Part shown: positions 8,752 to 17,336 of the stretch, one piece after another | How positions within the stretch are numbered: position 1 is the stretch's first letter | How the letters are laid out: each line of letters starts with the position of its first letter | Origin: Stramonita haemastoma | Taxonomy: Eukaryota; Mollusca; Gastropoda; Neogastropoda; Muricidae | DNA length: 20,000 nucleotides | Assembly (NCBI GenBank): GCA_030674155.1 | Contig: CM060318.1 | Coordinates: 70,366,565 to 70,386,564, forward strand | Direction of reading: 5' to 3' | The notes under the pieces: model-generated | What the model was told of the DNA's origin: nothing | Database searches by the model: none | Seen by the model: only the letters and a program-made list of their open reading frames with translations | Position numbers and translations under genes: made by a program

Positions 8752-8881
8752 CCCCCCCCCCCCCCCCCTTCCTCCATTTCAGGAGGATGGAACACGTCGT
8801 TGAAATGGGGATGTTTAGAAGAAGGCACAGCAGAGATGAGATAGCAGGAATGGGAGAGGGAGAGAGGGGGGGGGGGGGGGG
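8752..8881. repeat. Poly-C then poly-G homopolymer pair
   Basis: Seventeen C at 8752-8768 and sixteen G at 8866-8881 are separated by about 97 bp. GGGAGAGGGAGAGA leads into the G run. The two runs could pair to form a hairpin stem. No other sequence around them is complementary, so this may be coincidence in a genome rich in C and G runs. Confidence 0.85.
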
Positions 8882-8940
8882 TCTGCGAAGTCCTGAGAAA
8901 AAGACCACGGATGTCTGGCAGAGTCGTTAGGTGAACATCG

Positions 8941-9327
8941 TTGAAATGCGAGGCAGCTTCAAGGACACGTTTGCCCTACTTTGTCTTGACAGTTAAGTGT
9001 TCCCGCTTCTCGCTTTCCTCTCAGCCAATCAGGGCTGCTGGCGCGCAGATTCAAAGCTGGGGGATCATCAGGCAGGCAATCCTTCATGGAAAGCAACATG
9101 CACCAGGGCCCTGTCATCTCGTGTGTGCATGCGGGTCAACGTTCGCTCGGTTGCAGAAAGGCAGATGCATCCAGCATGACCCTGAGACCTTACTGGTTTA
9201 CTGGGTTATGTTTGTGACAAGCAAGGTTTTTGCAGATGTGGTGGTGTTGTTAGGACTGGGTTTTCTGTGCGGGGTGTTATCTTCGTGGGAATGCAAAACT
9301 GGGGAACAAAAAACAGCAACAAAATAA
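8941..9327 (+). other. Open frame of 128 codons, not supported as a gene
   Basis: This is the longest frame in the window that does not consist of repeat translation. Its protein has mixed composition, with a hydrophobic stretch near residues 88-112 (WVMFVTSKVFADVVVLLGLG onward). I recognise no domain. A frame of this length is about what chance gives across 20 kb in six frames. No flanking splice-site logic, promoter or polyadenylation signal stands out, though the word CCAATCAG occurs near 9024 inside the frame. It is recorded so that it can be tested against transcript data. Confidence 0.12.
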
Positions 9328-9503
9328 AACCAAAGCCTAAGTGTACGAAGGAGTCCATGATTTTCATGTTAAAAATGTTTTAGTAATCACTTCCTGACCA
9401 ACTGGCTTACTTATAACAGCTCACAGACACTCCTCCTCCTCCTCCCCAATGTGTTTACCATCTCCCAGATTTCATGTTTTTTGTTTACCTTTGATATATT
9501 GCT

Positions 9504-9700
9504 TTACTTATTGTTCGGTGTCTGCTTCTTTGTCTTTGTTTTCTTGGCTTTTTATCACTGCTTCCTGTTTGTTGTTGCTTTCTTTTTCTATTCCTTTATT
9601 TTTTTCCCCAACGGCCTTTTCTCTGTTTATTTTTCCTTAAGGATGGCATGACCTCTTTCTGCTCTACTTCTATTTATATATATATATTTTTCCTTCTGCC

Positions 9701-9736
<36 letters not shown>

Positions 9737-9931
9737 CTTTTATCTGTTAGATGTTGTTTGTGCATTCGCAGACAAGATCTGGGTTTATAGGGTTTAAGGA
9801 AAAATAAACAGAGAAAAGGCCGTTGGGGAAAAAAAATAAAGGAATAGAAAAAGAAAGCAACAACAAACAGGAAGCAGTGATAAAAAGCCAAGAAAACAAA
9901 GACAAAGAAGCAGACACCGAACAATAAGTAA
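9504..9931. repeat. Near-perfect inverted repeat with 34-C loop tract
   Basis: The left arm (9504-9640, 137 bp) is the reverse complement of the right arm (9794-9931, 138 bp). The only difference I find is one base in a T/A homopolymer: 7 T at 9600-9606 on the left against 8 A on the right. The loop is 153 bp (9641-9793), contains (TA)n near 9675-9687 and 34 consecutive C at 9702-9735, and is not itself symmetrical. The arms are T-rich on the left and A-rich on the right. Matching minus- and plus-strand open frames encode the same hydrophobic string because the arms are mirrored. I see no transposase, terminal repeats or target duplication outside the arms. The structure could be a foldback element, a recent inverted duplication, or a sequencing or assembly artefact. 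Confidence 0.95.
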
Positions 9932-10005
9932 TAAGACTTGCAGAGGAACGGAGTCATGATCCATGTTTACTCCAGAAAAAATACATCTCAAATGAACAGC
10001 CTAAT

Positions 10006-10083
10006 GGGGGTTCTAACTCAAGACATCGGAACATCAAACCATAAGTCCACCAGTCTGAGCACTAGGCTATTCTACCCTCTTGT
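10006..10083 (-). repeat. tRNA-like sequence on the minus strand, degenerate
   Basis: Read on the minus strand, the segment has TAGCCTAGTGCTCAGA in an A-box-like position (plus about 10054-10069). It has GAGTTAGAACCCC in a B-box-like position (plus about 10010-10022). Spacing fits a tRNA or tRNA-derived SINE head, but both boxes deviate from consensus. I did not find the body of the 4.8-kb SINE beyond it. It may be a chance match or an old fragment. Confidence 0.3.
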
Positions 10084-10540
10084 ACAGTTCCTGAATTAAT
10101 ATTACTATTGTTATTGTAGTTTCTCAATTGGTTGATCACTGATAGCTGAAGGTTGGTCAGTTATGTAGTTTCTTCTTCAGTCCCTTTATTTCATGTTGTT
10201 TAAATGTATTGAACCAGTGTTATCTTTCATTGTTTGGCTTTTTGATCATTGAGTGACTCTATGCATTTACCACTTATTGTACACAGTTAATAATATTTTA
10301 GTTTACCACACAGTTATGTTTTTGGTAACACACCTACTTAGTTTGCAAACTACCTATTAAAAATATACCTCATCTGCAATCTTTTCCATGATTTCAATAC
10401 AGCCTATTACACATTATGCCTAACCATAGTAACTCTCTCAAAGGGAAGGAATACACAACCCCAGCTGATGCTATGATGAATTGCTTAAAGTCCTGCAATT
10501 CTTCATGGAATATTCTTATAATCATAAATATAATAATAAA
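10084..10540. other. Unannotated AT-rich DNA
   Basis: AT-rich sequence with no repeat period or gene. The open frame at 10416-10631 runs into the SINE 3' end and is not supported. Confidence 0.5.
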
Positions 10541-10542
10541 AA

Positions 10543-10665
10543 CAATGGGTAGGCACTGCATTTGTGGCGACGCGCTCTCCCCGGGGAGAGAGCAGCCCGA
10601 ATTTCACGCAGAGAAATTTGCTGTGACATAAAGTGGTATAAAATAAAATAAATAAATAAAATAAT
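10543..10665 (+). repeat. SINE 3' end, copy D, 5' truncated
   Basis: Only the 3' block of the family is present: ATGGGTAGGCACTGC, GTGGCGACGCGC, the hairpin GCTCTCCCC/GGGGAGAGAGC at 10574-10593, TTTCACGCAGAGAAATTTGC and GTGGTATAAAATAAAATAAA. The tail is an AAATA repeat to about 10665. The head and body found in copy B are missing. 5' truncation is typical of LINE-mediated integration. Agreement with copy B across the 3' block is high. Confidence 0.78.
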
Positions 10666-11035
10666 TGTTTGCAAACCAAACATCTCTTCTTTGAGAGCGG
10701 AAATCTCCAATAAAGGGGCAATCAATCAAACAGTGGGTGGTGGACTGACATGGGTTCAGAAACCAGGACGCACGGCCGCTCTGAAGACAGAATAGCTCTT
10801 GGCAGACATGGCATGGCATGGCATGGTATGGCATAACACGGGATGGCGTGTGGGGATTCTCTGCACCCAGTCACACTACTTGGGAAAGTGGAGAAAGAAG
10901 CCAGATCACGACAAGGATGCTTTCTGCGATGTTCTCACGATACGCAGCTGAAAAACATCTTAGTGTTAACTCCCCTTTCCCACTGCCCTATAAACAATAG
11001 ACAGCCCACTTCACAATAAAACCAACCTCATTCCT
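10666..11035. other. Unannotated segment with a short GGCAT repeat
   Basis: An ATGGC pentanucleotide repeat of about five units lies at 10807-10833. Nothing else is supported. Confidence 0.55.
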
Positions 11036-11153
11036 CTCCCCCCCCCCTTCCTCCTCCTTCTCCTCCTACCCCCTTTCCTTTCCCCCTCTAATGTTTATCT
11101 TTACAGGTTTAACGTGTTTGTATGGTTTCTGTTTTGTTTTGTTTTGTTTTGTT

Positions 11154-11242
<89 letters not shown>

Positions 11243-11270
11243 CTCTCTCTCTCTCGTCTTTGTTGTGTTT
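11036..11270. repeat. Pyrimidine-rich block with GTTTT and CT microsatellites
   Basis: A C-rich stretch (11036-11088) with CTCCTCC units is followed by a TTTTG repeat (about 11130-11153). A long (CT)n tract comes next at about 11158-11226, with broken CT to about 11256. The plus strand is nearly all pyrimidine from 11158 to 11256. Confidence 0.93.
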
Positions 11271-11665
11271 CTATTTGCTTTCTCGCTTCTTTGTTAACTT
11301 TTGTATCATTTTTGCTGTTCTTTCTTTTTCTCTTGCTTTCTTTCTTTTTGATTTGCTTTTAAAAAATATTTTTTCATACCTTGTTTATTTTTTTCCTCTA
11401 TATTTTCCTTACTTCAAATGCAACCAATCACTTAACATGGTCATTTATCACAATGCTACTCTTTTCATTGAAGATATGTGTTGGGTTTTCCTGTATTTGT
11501 ATGTTGTTTTTTCTAATCTAGTCAATTGCTCTATTAAATCCTTATTTAGTTAGCCACGTACCTACTTACTAATCTACAAAGTATAGTTTTTTTTATTTTT
11601 AAAGGTTGTTTACAATCTCTCACCACCACTGGGGCTATTAAACTACTCTCACCCCAAGAAGCAAA
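11271..11665. other. T-rich region preceding AC array
   Basis: T-rich sequence similar in texture to 6561-7443, including a TTTTAAAAAATATT word near 11358 that resembles TTTTTAAAAAATATT near 6671. Plus-strand open frames are low-complexity Phe/Leu/Ser strings. No gene seen. Confidence 0.5.
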
Positions 11666-11667
11666 AC

Positions 11668-11674
11668 ACACACA

Positions 11675-11730
<56 letters not shown>

Positions 11731-11782
11731 GGGCGCCGCGCGCGCACTGCCGCACGCGACGCACGCACACACACACACACCA
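11668..11782. repeat. AC microsatellite with GC-rich alternating core
   Basis: (AC)n at about 11668-11730 is followed by GGGCGCCGCGCGCGCACTGC and CGCACGCGACGCACGC (about 11731-11766), then (AC)n again to 11780. The core is mostly alternating purine-pyrimidine. Confidence 0.92.
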
Positions 11783-11806
11783 AAAAAAAAATCCCACAAC
11801 CTCCAT

Positions 11807-11863
11807 CCCCGCCCCCACCCCCCACCCCAACCAAACAACAACAACAACAACAACAACAACAAA
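11807..11863. repeat. C-tract cluster followed by CAA repeat
   Basis: C tracts at 11807-11810, 11812-11816, 11818-11823 and 11825-11828 are separated by single bases, which predicts a G-quadruplex on the minus strand and an i-motif on the plus strand. An (ACA)n tract follows at about 11834-11862. Confidence 0.88.
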
Positions 11864-11869
11864 AGCCCA

Positions 11870-12180
11870 CCCCAACCTGATCCTCTAAAAGCCAAACATA
11901 GCAATCAACACAAGCCCAGGCCTTTCCACGTCTCTATCACGTAACCATCTTTTGTGCCTGTGTCACCCTTTTCCTTTGAAAAAGTATAGGGAGAGAGAGG
12001 AGAGGACATCATTTTTGACATCTTAGACGTTGGAAGCAGACGACAAGCCCGACGAATAGGAGGGGGGGGGGGGTTGGGAGGTGAATGGTAGAATGGGGAT
12101 GGGATACAGGGAGGGGGGCAGGTCTTCTGTGGCGTTCTCGACTGGGTGTGGCAGGTGTGTGTGGCTGTGTAAACAGACAC
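11870..12180 (+). repeat. Dispersed repeat module R2
   Basis: This is a diverged copy of the module at 7699-7930. Shared landmarks are AACCTGATC (11874-11882), TCTCTATC (11931-11938) followed by AACCATCTT, and TTTTGACATCTT (12013-12024). The first interval is 57 bp here against 64 bp in R1. The G-rich block also occurs but lies later (12061-12073 is a G run). Minus-strand frames crossing it are not supported as genes. Confidence 0.55.
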
Positions 12181-12435
12181 AAACTGCCAGGCATTTTATT
12201 ATATATAGATATTAGGAACACTTAAGGCGACAAAGACATTACGCACATCCATAGAAATGTTCACAGCGTGATATGGGGCTCCATGTTGGGTTGATTGTGG
12301 AAATGTAAACACATTGCTTGAATCTAATGTGTCATCAGCTTACTGGGCTAGGATTTAATTGTCTATTCAATGAATTACTTTAGTGAATGTGGCTGCAGGA
12401 GTAAGCCAATGAGGATTTCTGCACCGTGACGCAGC
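12181..12435. other. Unannotated spacer
   Basis: AT-leaning mixed sequence without repeats or a supported frame. Confidence 0.5.
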
Positions 12436-12436
12436 A

Positions 12437-12940
12437 GCATATGAAAATATGTAGTGTAGCATTTGAAAATTCTGCTGTGGTGTAGGTTATGAACATTTTT
12501 GCTCTGTGGTGTAAAATATGAAAATTTGGCTAGTGGTGTAAAATATGAAAATTTGGCTGTGGTGTAAAATATGAAAATTTGCTGTGGTGTAAAATATGAA
12601 AATTCTGTGGTGTATTGAAATCTATGAAAATTGAAAAGTTCTTGTGTATAGAATATGAAAATTTCTGCTCTGTGGTGATAGCAATATGAAAATTTCTGCT
12701 CTTGGTGTAATGAAAATTTCTGTTCTTTGGTAGAAAAAATTTCTGCTCTTGTGGTGAATAGCATACGAAATTTTGCTCTGTGCAGTGGACATGCTCTGCT
12801 GTGAAAATTTCTGCTCTGTGGTGTAGATACAAAATTTTTGCTCTGTGGTGTAGCACATGAAAATGTTTCTGCTCTGTGGTGTAACAACAAAAATTTCTGC
12901 CCTGTGGTGTAGCACATGAAAATTTCTACACTCACTTTGG
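12437..12940. repeat. Decayed tandem array, about 29-bp unit
   Basis: About 18 irregular copies of a unit built from TGAAAATTTCTGCTCTG and TGGTGTAGCACA. Unit length varies from about 22 to 33 bp, and copies in the middle (12610-12660, 12770-12800) are badly decayed. The minus strand stays open over long stretches and translates as a His-Arg-Ala-Glu-Ile-Phe-like repeat. Indels between units break the frame repeatedly, so there is no sign of protein-level constraint. Confidence 0.88.
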
Positions 12941-13000
12941 AAACTAGGCACTGGGAAAGGAAGCTGGACCTGCATGATGAAAACAAAGTCAGCCATGGTC

Positions 13001-13236
13001 TGACAATGAACAGTGGCTAAACAATGAACAGTGGCTAAACAATGAACAGTGGCTAAACAATGAACAGTGGCTAAACAATGAACGGTGGCTAAACAATGAA
13101 CAGTGGCTAAACAATGAACAGTGGCTAAACAATGAACAGGTGGGCTAAACAATGAACAGTGGCTAAACAATGAACAGTGGCTAAACAATGAACAGTGGCT
13201 AAACAATGAACAGTGGCTAAACAATGAACAGCAGCT
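13001..13236. repeat. 18-bp tandem array, 13 copies
   Basis: The unit is AAACAATGAACAGTGGCT. Thirteen copies start at 13001 and every 18 bp, with one 20-bp copy at 13127-13146 (two extra G). Most internal copies are identical; the others differ by one or two bases (for example AACGG at 13081, GCAGCT at the right edge). The 20-bp copy shifts the minus-strand frame from one repeat peptide to another, which argues against coding. Confidence 0.97.
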
Positions 13237-13336
13237 AAACTCCTCAGTCACTTCTCCCTTTGCTTGTTGGCCTGTAAACAACAGAACTGAGTCCACAGTT
13301 AACTCCCCAAAAGGTTATCTTCTTGGATTTAATGAG

Positions 13337-14130
13337 CTGTGTATCTTCTTTGTTTTTCTTGTCATTTTTTTGTTAATTGTTTATACCTCCGTGTGTATCT
13401 TCTTTGTTTTTCTTGTCATTTTTTTGTTAATTGTTTATACCTCCGTGTGTATCTTCTTTGTTTTTCTTGTCATTTTTTTGTTAATTGTTTATACCTCCGT
13501 GTGTGTCTTCTTTGTTTTTCTTGTCATTTTTTTGTTAATTGTTTATACCTCGTGTGTATCTTCTTTGTTTTTCTTGTCATTTTTTTGTTAATTGTTTATA
13601 CCTCCGTGTGTATCTTCTTTGTTTTTCTTGTCATTTTTTTGTTAATTGTTTATACCTCCGTGTGTATCTTCTTTGTTTTTCTTGTCATTTTTTTGTTAAT
13701 TGTTTATACCTCGTGTGTATCTTCTTTGTTTTTCTTGTCATTTTTTTGTTAATTGTTTATACCTCCGTGTGTATCTTCTTTGTTTTTCTTGTCATTTTTT
13801 TGTTAATTGTTTATACCTCCGTGTGTATCTTCTTTGTTTTTCTTGTCATTTTTTTGTTAATTGTTTATACCTCCGTGTGTGTCTTCTTTGTTTTTCTCAT
13901 CATTTTTTGTTGATTGTTTATTTCGGTCTTGTGTGTCTTCTTTGTTTTTCTCATCATTTTTTGTTGATTGTTTATTTCGGTCTTGTGTGTCTTCTTTGTT
14001 TTTCTCATCATTTTTTGTTGATTGTTTATTTCGTCTTGTGTTTTCTTGTCATTTTTTGTTGATTGTTTATTTCTGTCTTATGTTCTTTTTGTTTTTCTTG
14101 TCATTTTTTGTTGTTGTTTTATTTCTGTGT
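13337..14130. repeat. 54-bp tandem array with graded decay to the right
   Basis: Unit starts fall at 13386, 13440, 13494, 13548, 13601, 13655, 13709, 13762, 13816 and 13870, after a partial first unit at 13337. Two units (13548 and 13709) are 53 bp because CCTCCG is CCTCG. These units are otherwise almost identical. From 13870 the unit changes (CTTGTC to CTCATC, TTAATTG to TTGATTG, TATACC to TTTCGG). It repeats about three times in this form, then decays to about 14130. Open frames of 18-residue repeats come from the 54-bp period, but the 53-bp units break them. Confidence 0.96.
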
Positions 14131-14500
14131 TCTTGTTGTCTTTTTTTTTCTTGTATTTTCTTTATTTTGTTTTCTTTTTTTTCTTTTTTTTTCCCTTTGC
14201 TTTCTTAATTCCTTTTTCTTTGACTTCTTCCCTTTTTGTTCAATTTTTATATTAATGTTTTACATTACATGGTTTTTAAAATCCTATCTTACTTCATAAT
14301 TTGTGTACAGCTAACGCACTTTGATTGTAACTGGTTATACACAGATTTTTAAATTACATGCTTACTCTAATTAGTAAGCTTTTATCAGTAACATCTTATC
14401 TGTTCAAACAACTCAGCATGCTTGATACATATCAACCTATCAAGAACACAGCAATGCGGCACAACAACAACAACAACAAGCACAACAACACAAACAAGAA
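14131..14500. other. T-rich then AT-rich DNA with a CAA repeat
   Basis: T-rich sequence (to about 14250) continues the texture of the preceding array. AT-rich unique sequence follows, then (CAA)n at about 14461-14490. No gene seen. Confidence 0.55.
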
Positions 14501-14502
14501 AC

Positions 14503-14815
14503 TGACAACATGATCCTAAACAAACCGAACTTTAACAATAGACACAAAATCTACGAATCTTCAGATCACTGTCACTTTACAATCGTTGCTGCAGTTGTCC
14601 TTTTCTATGGTGGGGGGGGGGGGGGGGTGCAGGAAGAGGGAGGACTGTCCTTTGACACTTTGGGCTTGGCCTGGAGGGAGGGAGGGGAGGGGGGGGGGGG
14701 CAACGCTAAACTAGAGACAACTGGAGGCTGGGATGTGGAGATGGTGATGAGAGGAAGGCAGAAGGATGGGGGTGGGAGGGGTGTGAGACAGTGTGGGTCT
14801 CCGGTGAAGTGACAG
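14503..14815 (+). repeat. Probable dispersed repeat module R3
   Basis: Landmarks resemble R1 and R2: AACATGATCC (14507-14516), then CAATCGT near 14580 as in R1 near 7793, then a G run at 14612-14627, then TTTGACACTTTGGGC (14651-14665) against TTTTGACATCTTTTGGGC in R1. A (CAA)n tract precedes it, as it does R2. Agreement is weaker than between R1 and R2. A G-rich block follows (14673-14700). Confidence 0.4.
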
Positions 14816-14821
14816 GACGGA

Positions 14822-14835
14822 CTCTGTGTGTGTGC

Positions 14836-14874
<39 letters not shown>

Positions 14875-14875
14875 C

Positions 14876-14910
<35 letters not shown>

Positions 14911-14998
14911 TGTGTGTGTGCGTGCGTGCGTGTGTGTGTGTGTGTGTGTGTGCGTGTGTGTGTGTGTGTGTGTGCGTGCGTGCGTGTGTGTGTGTGTG

Positions 14999-15034
<36 letters not shown>
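14822..15034. repeat. TG / CGTG alternating microsatellite
   Basis: An almost unbroken alternating purine-pyrimidine tract of about 210 bp, mostly TG with regularly placed CGTGCGTG blocks (near 14836, 14870, 14908, 14922, 14951, 14974, 15004). It is one of the strongest Z-DNA candidates in the window. Long Cys-Val and Thr-His frames on both strands are repeat translations. Confidence 0.95.
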
Positions 15035-15037
<3 letters not shown>

Positions 15038-15395
15038 CAGGGTCACTGTGAACATTGTCACAGGCAAAACAACTACACAGAAGCACTTTGTTCTGGCAGT
15101 GTCCCCTCATATTTGTCTCCCCTAACTTCAAATTAACTAGTGTAGGGCGGTGCACTGTGCACATTGATAGGCACAGACATGGGCACAAAGAAACATTGAG
15201 AAGACAGAACATGCATTTATAAACGTACAGGTACTTAAGCGTGTGCATATCTATGCAAGCAGGGACATGTAGCAAGTTACATATGTGCACCAACACTCTG
15301 TCAGTCTTACAAACACATAACATGCATGCATGCAAAGGCACACATTCATACTCGCACACATGCACACATGCGTGCGCACGTATGAACAAACACAC
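15035..15395. other. Spacer with scattered CA and CATG words
   Basis: Mixed sequence becoming CA-rich to the right, with CATGCATGCATGC at about 15319-15331. No gene seen. Confidence 0.5.
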
Positions 15396-15630
<235 letters not shown>

Positions 15631-15641
15631 AGACAAACATA

Positions 15642-15685
15642 CCCCCCCCCAACACCCCACCCCCCACCCCCCACCCCCCACTCCC
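15642..15685 (-). other. C-tract cluster, minus-strand G-quadruplex motif
   Basis: C tracts at 15642-15650, 15655-15658, 15660-15665, 15667-15672 and 15674-15679 are mostly separated by single A residues. The minus strand therefore carries four or more G runs of at least four with 1-nt loops, a very stable G-quadruplex pattern. Confidence 0.88.
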
Positions 15686-15990
15686 ACACACACACACCCA
15701 CGGAACAGGCTGTTAGCAGAGGGGCGGGGCGGATGGGCAGGCAGACACTGACAAACTGCAGACAAAAGCATGCACACTAACATGCAGAAGGCCTGTCTGC
15801 CCCTCTCAACAACAATAATAACAACAACAACAACAGCAACAGCAACAGCAGTATTAGGTTGGATAATGACCACTTGCAGCAGCAGCAAACTGCCGTCTCT
15901 CTTTCCGCCCCTCTTCCTCCGCTTCTTTTCTGTCTTCTGCCTGGTGGCCACCTCACCCCCTCCACACTTCATAATTAGTAGACATGTACA
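15686..15990. other. Spacer with CAA / CAG repeat
   Basis: A (CAA)n tract passing into CAGCAA units lies at about 15808-15850, with a short GCAGCAGCAGC near 15876-15886. The remainder is mixed. No gene seen. Confidence 0.6.
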
Positions 15991-15992
15991 GG

Positions 15993-15993
15993 A

Positions 15994-16086
<93 letters not shown>

Positions 16087-16298
16087 CATAGACACACAGA
16101 GGCACACACACACAGAGACACACACAGATACACACAGACACACACACGGACACACATACATACAGACATAGACATAGACGCACACACACATACACACATA
16201 CACACACAGGCACAGACACAGACACACAGACAAACACACAGACACAGGTAGACATACACGCGCACACACATACACACACTCGGACACACACACACACA

Positions 16299-16341
<43 letters not shown>

Positions 16342-16365
16342 ACTCACACACATACAGAGCAACCA
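15993..16365. repeat. AC microsatellite with long ACAGAC-type degenerate side
   Basis: A clean (AC)n run at 15994-16081 is followed by about 280 bp of AC with regularly spaced AGAC, ACAT and GGAC variants, ending in cleaner AC near 16300-16335. The clean core with a degenerate flank fits expansion at one end and point-mutation decay at the other. Confidence 0.94.
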
Positions 16366-16540
16366 CTGACAAACACACAGAGACATGCGCGTTCACACTT
16401 TCAAGGGCACTTAGGATCTTATCTATGCTTACATATCACATACACAGTCTTTTTCTTTCACTCTCCGCTCTGTGGTCCTTTTTTCTGTTGGTTATATGTT
16501 TCGTTTTTCTCTGTGAAATAGAAACAGAGAGGTGCATACA
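16366..16540. other. Short unannotated spacer
   Basis: Mixed sequence, T-rich near 16445-16515. No gene seen. Confidence 0.5.
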
Positions 16541-16568
16541 AACACACGTGTGTGTGTGTGTGCGTGCG

Positions 16569-16599
<31 letters not shown>

Positions 16600-16637
16600 C
16601 ACACACACACACACACGCACACACACACACACACAGC
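16541..16637. repeat. GT-GC-AC palindromic microsatellite
   Basis: The order is (GT)n, then GCGCGCGCGC centred near 16571, then (AC)n. The left side is therefore nearly the reverse complement of the right side, with one interruption (CGTG near 16563). It can form a cruciform or Z-DNA. Further AC runs extend to 16637. Confidence 0.92.
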
Positions 16638-17280
16638 ATACTTGTTTAGTTCTGGATATTGAGAACATCCTTTGTACTCAGTACGGCTTTCAAAAATCCA
16701 GTACTAGAAATATTGTTTCTCTAATTCACAGATTGAAATTAAATGCATTCGAGCAAAATTTGCCAAAAATATAAAATGCATATGTCGTGAAAAACTTTCC
16801 AATGTTCATGTTTTGTATCATTGTCAAGGTTTAAAACAGTTCCTACCACCATTTCAAGATAAGTCTCTGTAAGAAGTGTAAATCAATCCAAAGTTTCTGT
16901 GTGAGATAGCATTGTCTCTGATGCGATCCCCAGTATTCTCTTTTTTATAAAGTGACGACTGTGAAAACTGTGAAATTATAACACCCTACTGTGGCAATGT
17001 ACTTTTTGCTTTATTCACGGCAGTCATCACATGTAGTTTGCAATTGTTCATCTTACAGTTTTAGATTTTAAAGTTTTTTGTTGTTCGATGTTTTTGTTAT
17101 TATTTGTGTTTCTTATGCCATGTTTTGCAACATTCTAGTGATATAGATTTGTAATCAGTCTTCTTATGCACATAATTACCAACACACTTTTCCCCCCCTT
17201 AACCCTCATCTCCTTATTGCCCCCCCCCCCCCCCCTTCCTTCGTCTAATATCAATTTAAGCGTACAGACGTAAAATCAGA
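16638..17280. other. Unannotated AT-rich DNA
   Basis: AT-rich sequence without repeats. It ends with a C run at about 17220-17235. No open frame of note and no RNA gene features seen. Confidence 0.55.
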
Positions 17281-17336
17281 CACACAGACACACACACGTG
17301 TGTGTGCACGCACCATGCATGCACGCGCGCGCGTTT
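17279..17336. repeat. Short alternating AC / GT / GC tract with CACGTG palindrome
   Basis: CACACACGTGTGTG at 17291-17304 is a perfect palindrome. CATGCATGC and GCGCGCGCG follow to 17333. It is a small version of the tract at 16541-16637. Confidence 0.85.

Noticed and set aside
8752..8881. Functional hairpin between the C17 and G16 runs
   Set aside because: Only the homopolymers pair; the sequences next to them are not complementary, and long C or G runs are common in this window.
9449..9991. Mirror-image hydrophobic proteins on both strands
   Set aside because: The shared peptide arises because the inverted-repeat arms are the same sequence. T-rich DNA gives Phe/Leu/Val strings in any case.
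13001..13236. CRISPR-like array
   Set aside because: The 18-bp units are directly adjacent with no spacers, and everything else points to an animal genome.
12622..13296. 224-codon minus-strand frame with His-Cys-Leu-Ala-Thr-Val repeats
   Set aside because: It reads through the 18-bp and ~29-bp arrays. The 20-bp unit at 13127 changes the peptide frame, and the older array is full of indels, so there is no protein constraint.
13339..13913. Repeat-protein frames with an 18-residue hydrophobic unit
   Set aside because: They are a product of the 54-bp period. The 53-bp units at 13548 and 13709 break each frame, and all three frames give similar-looking strings.
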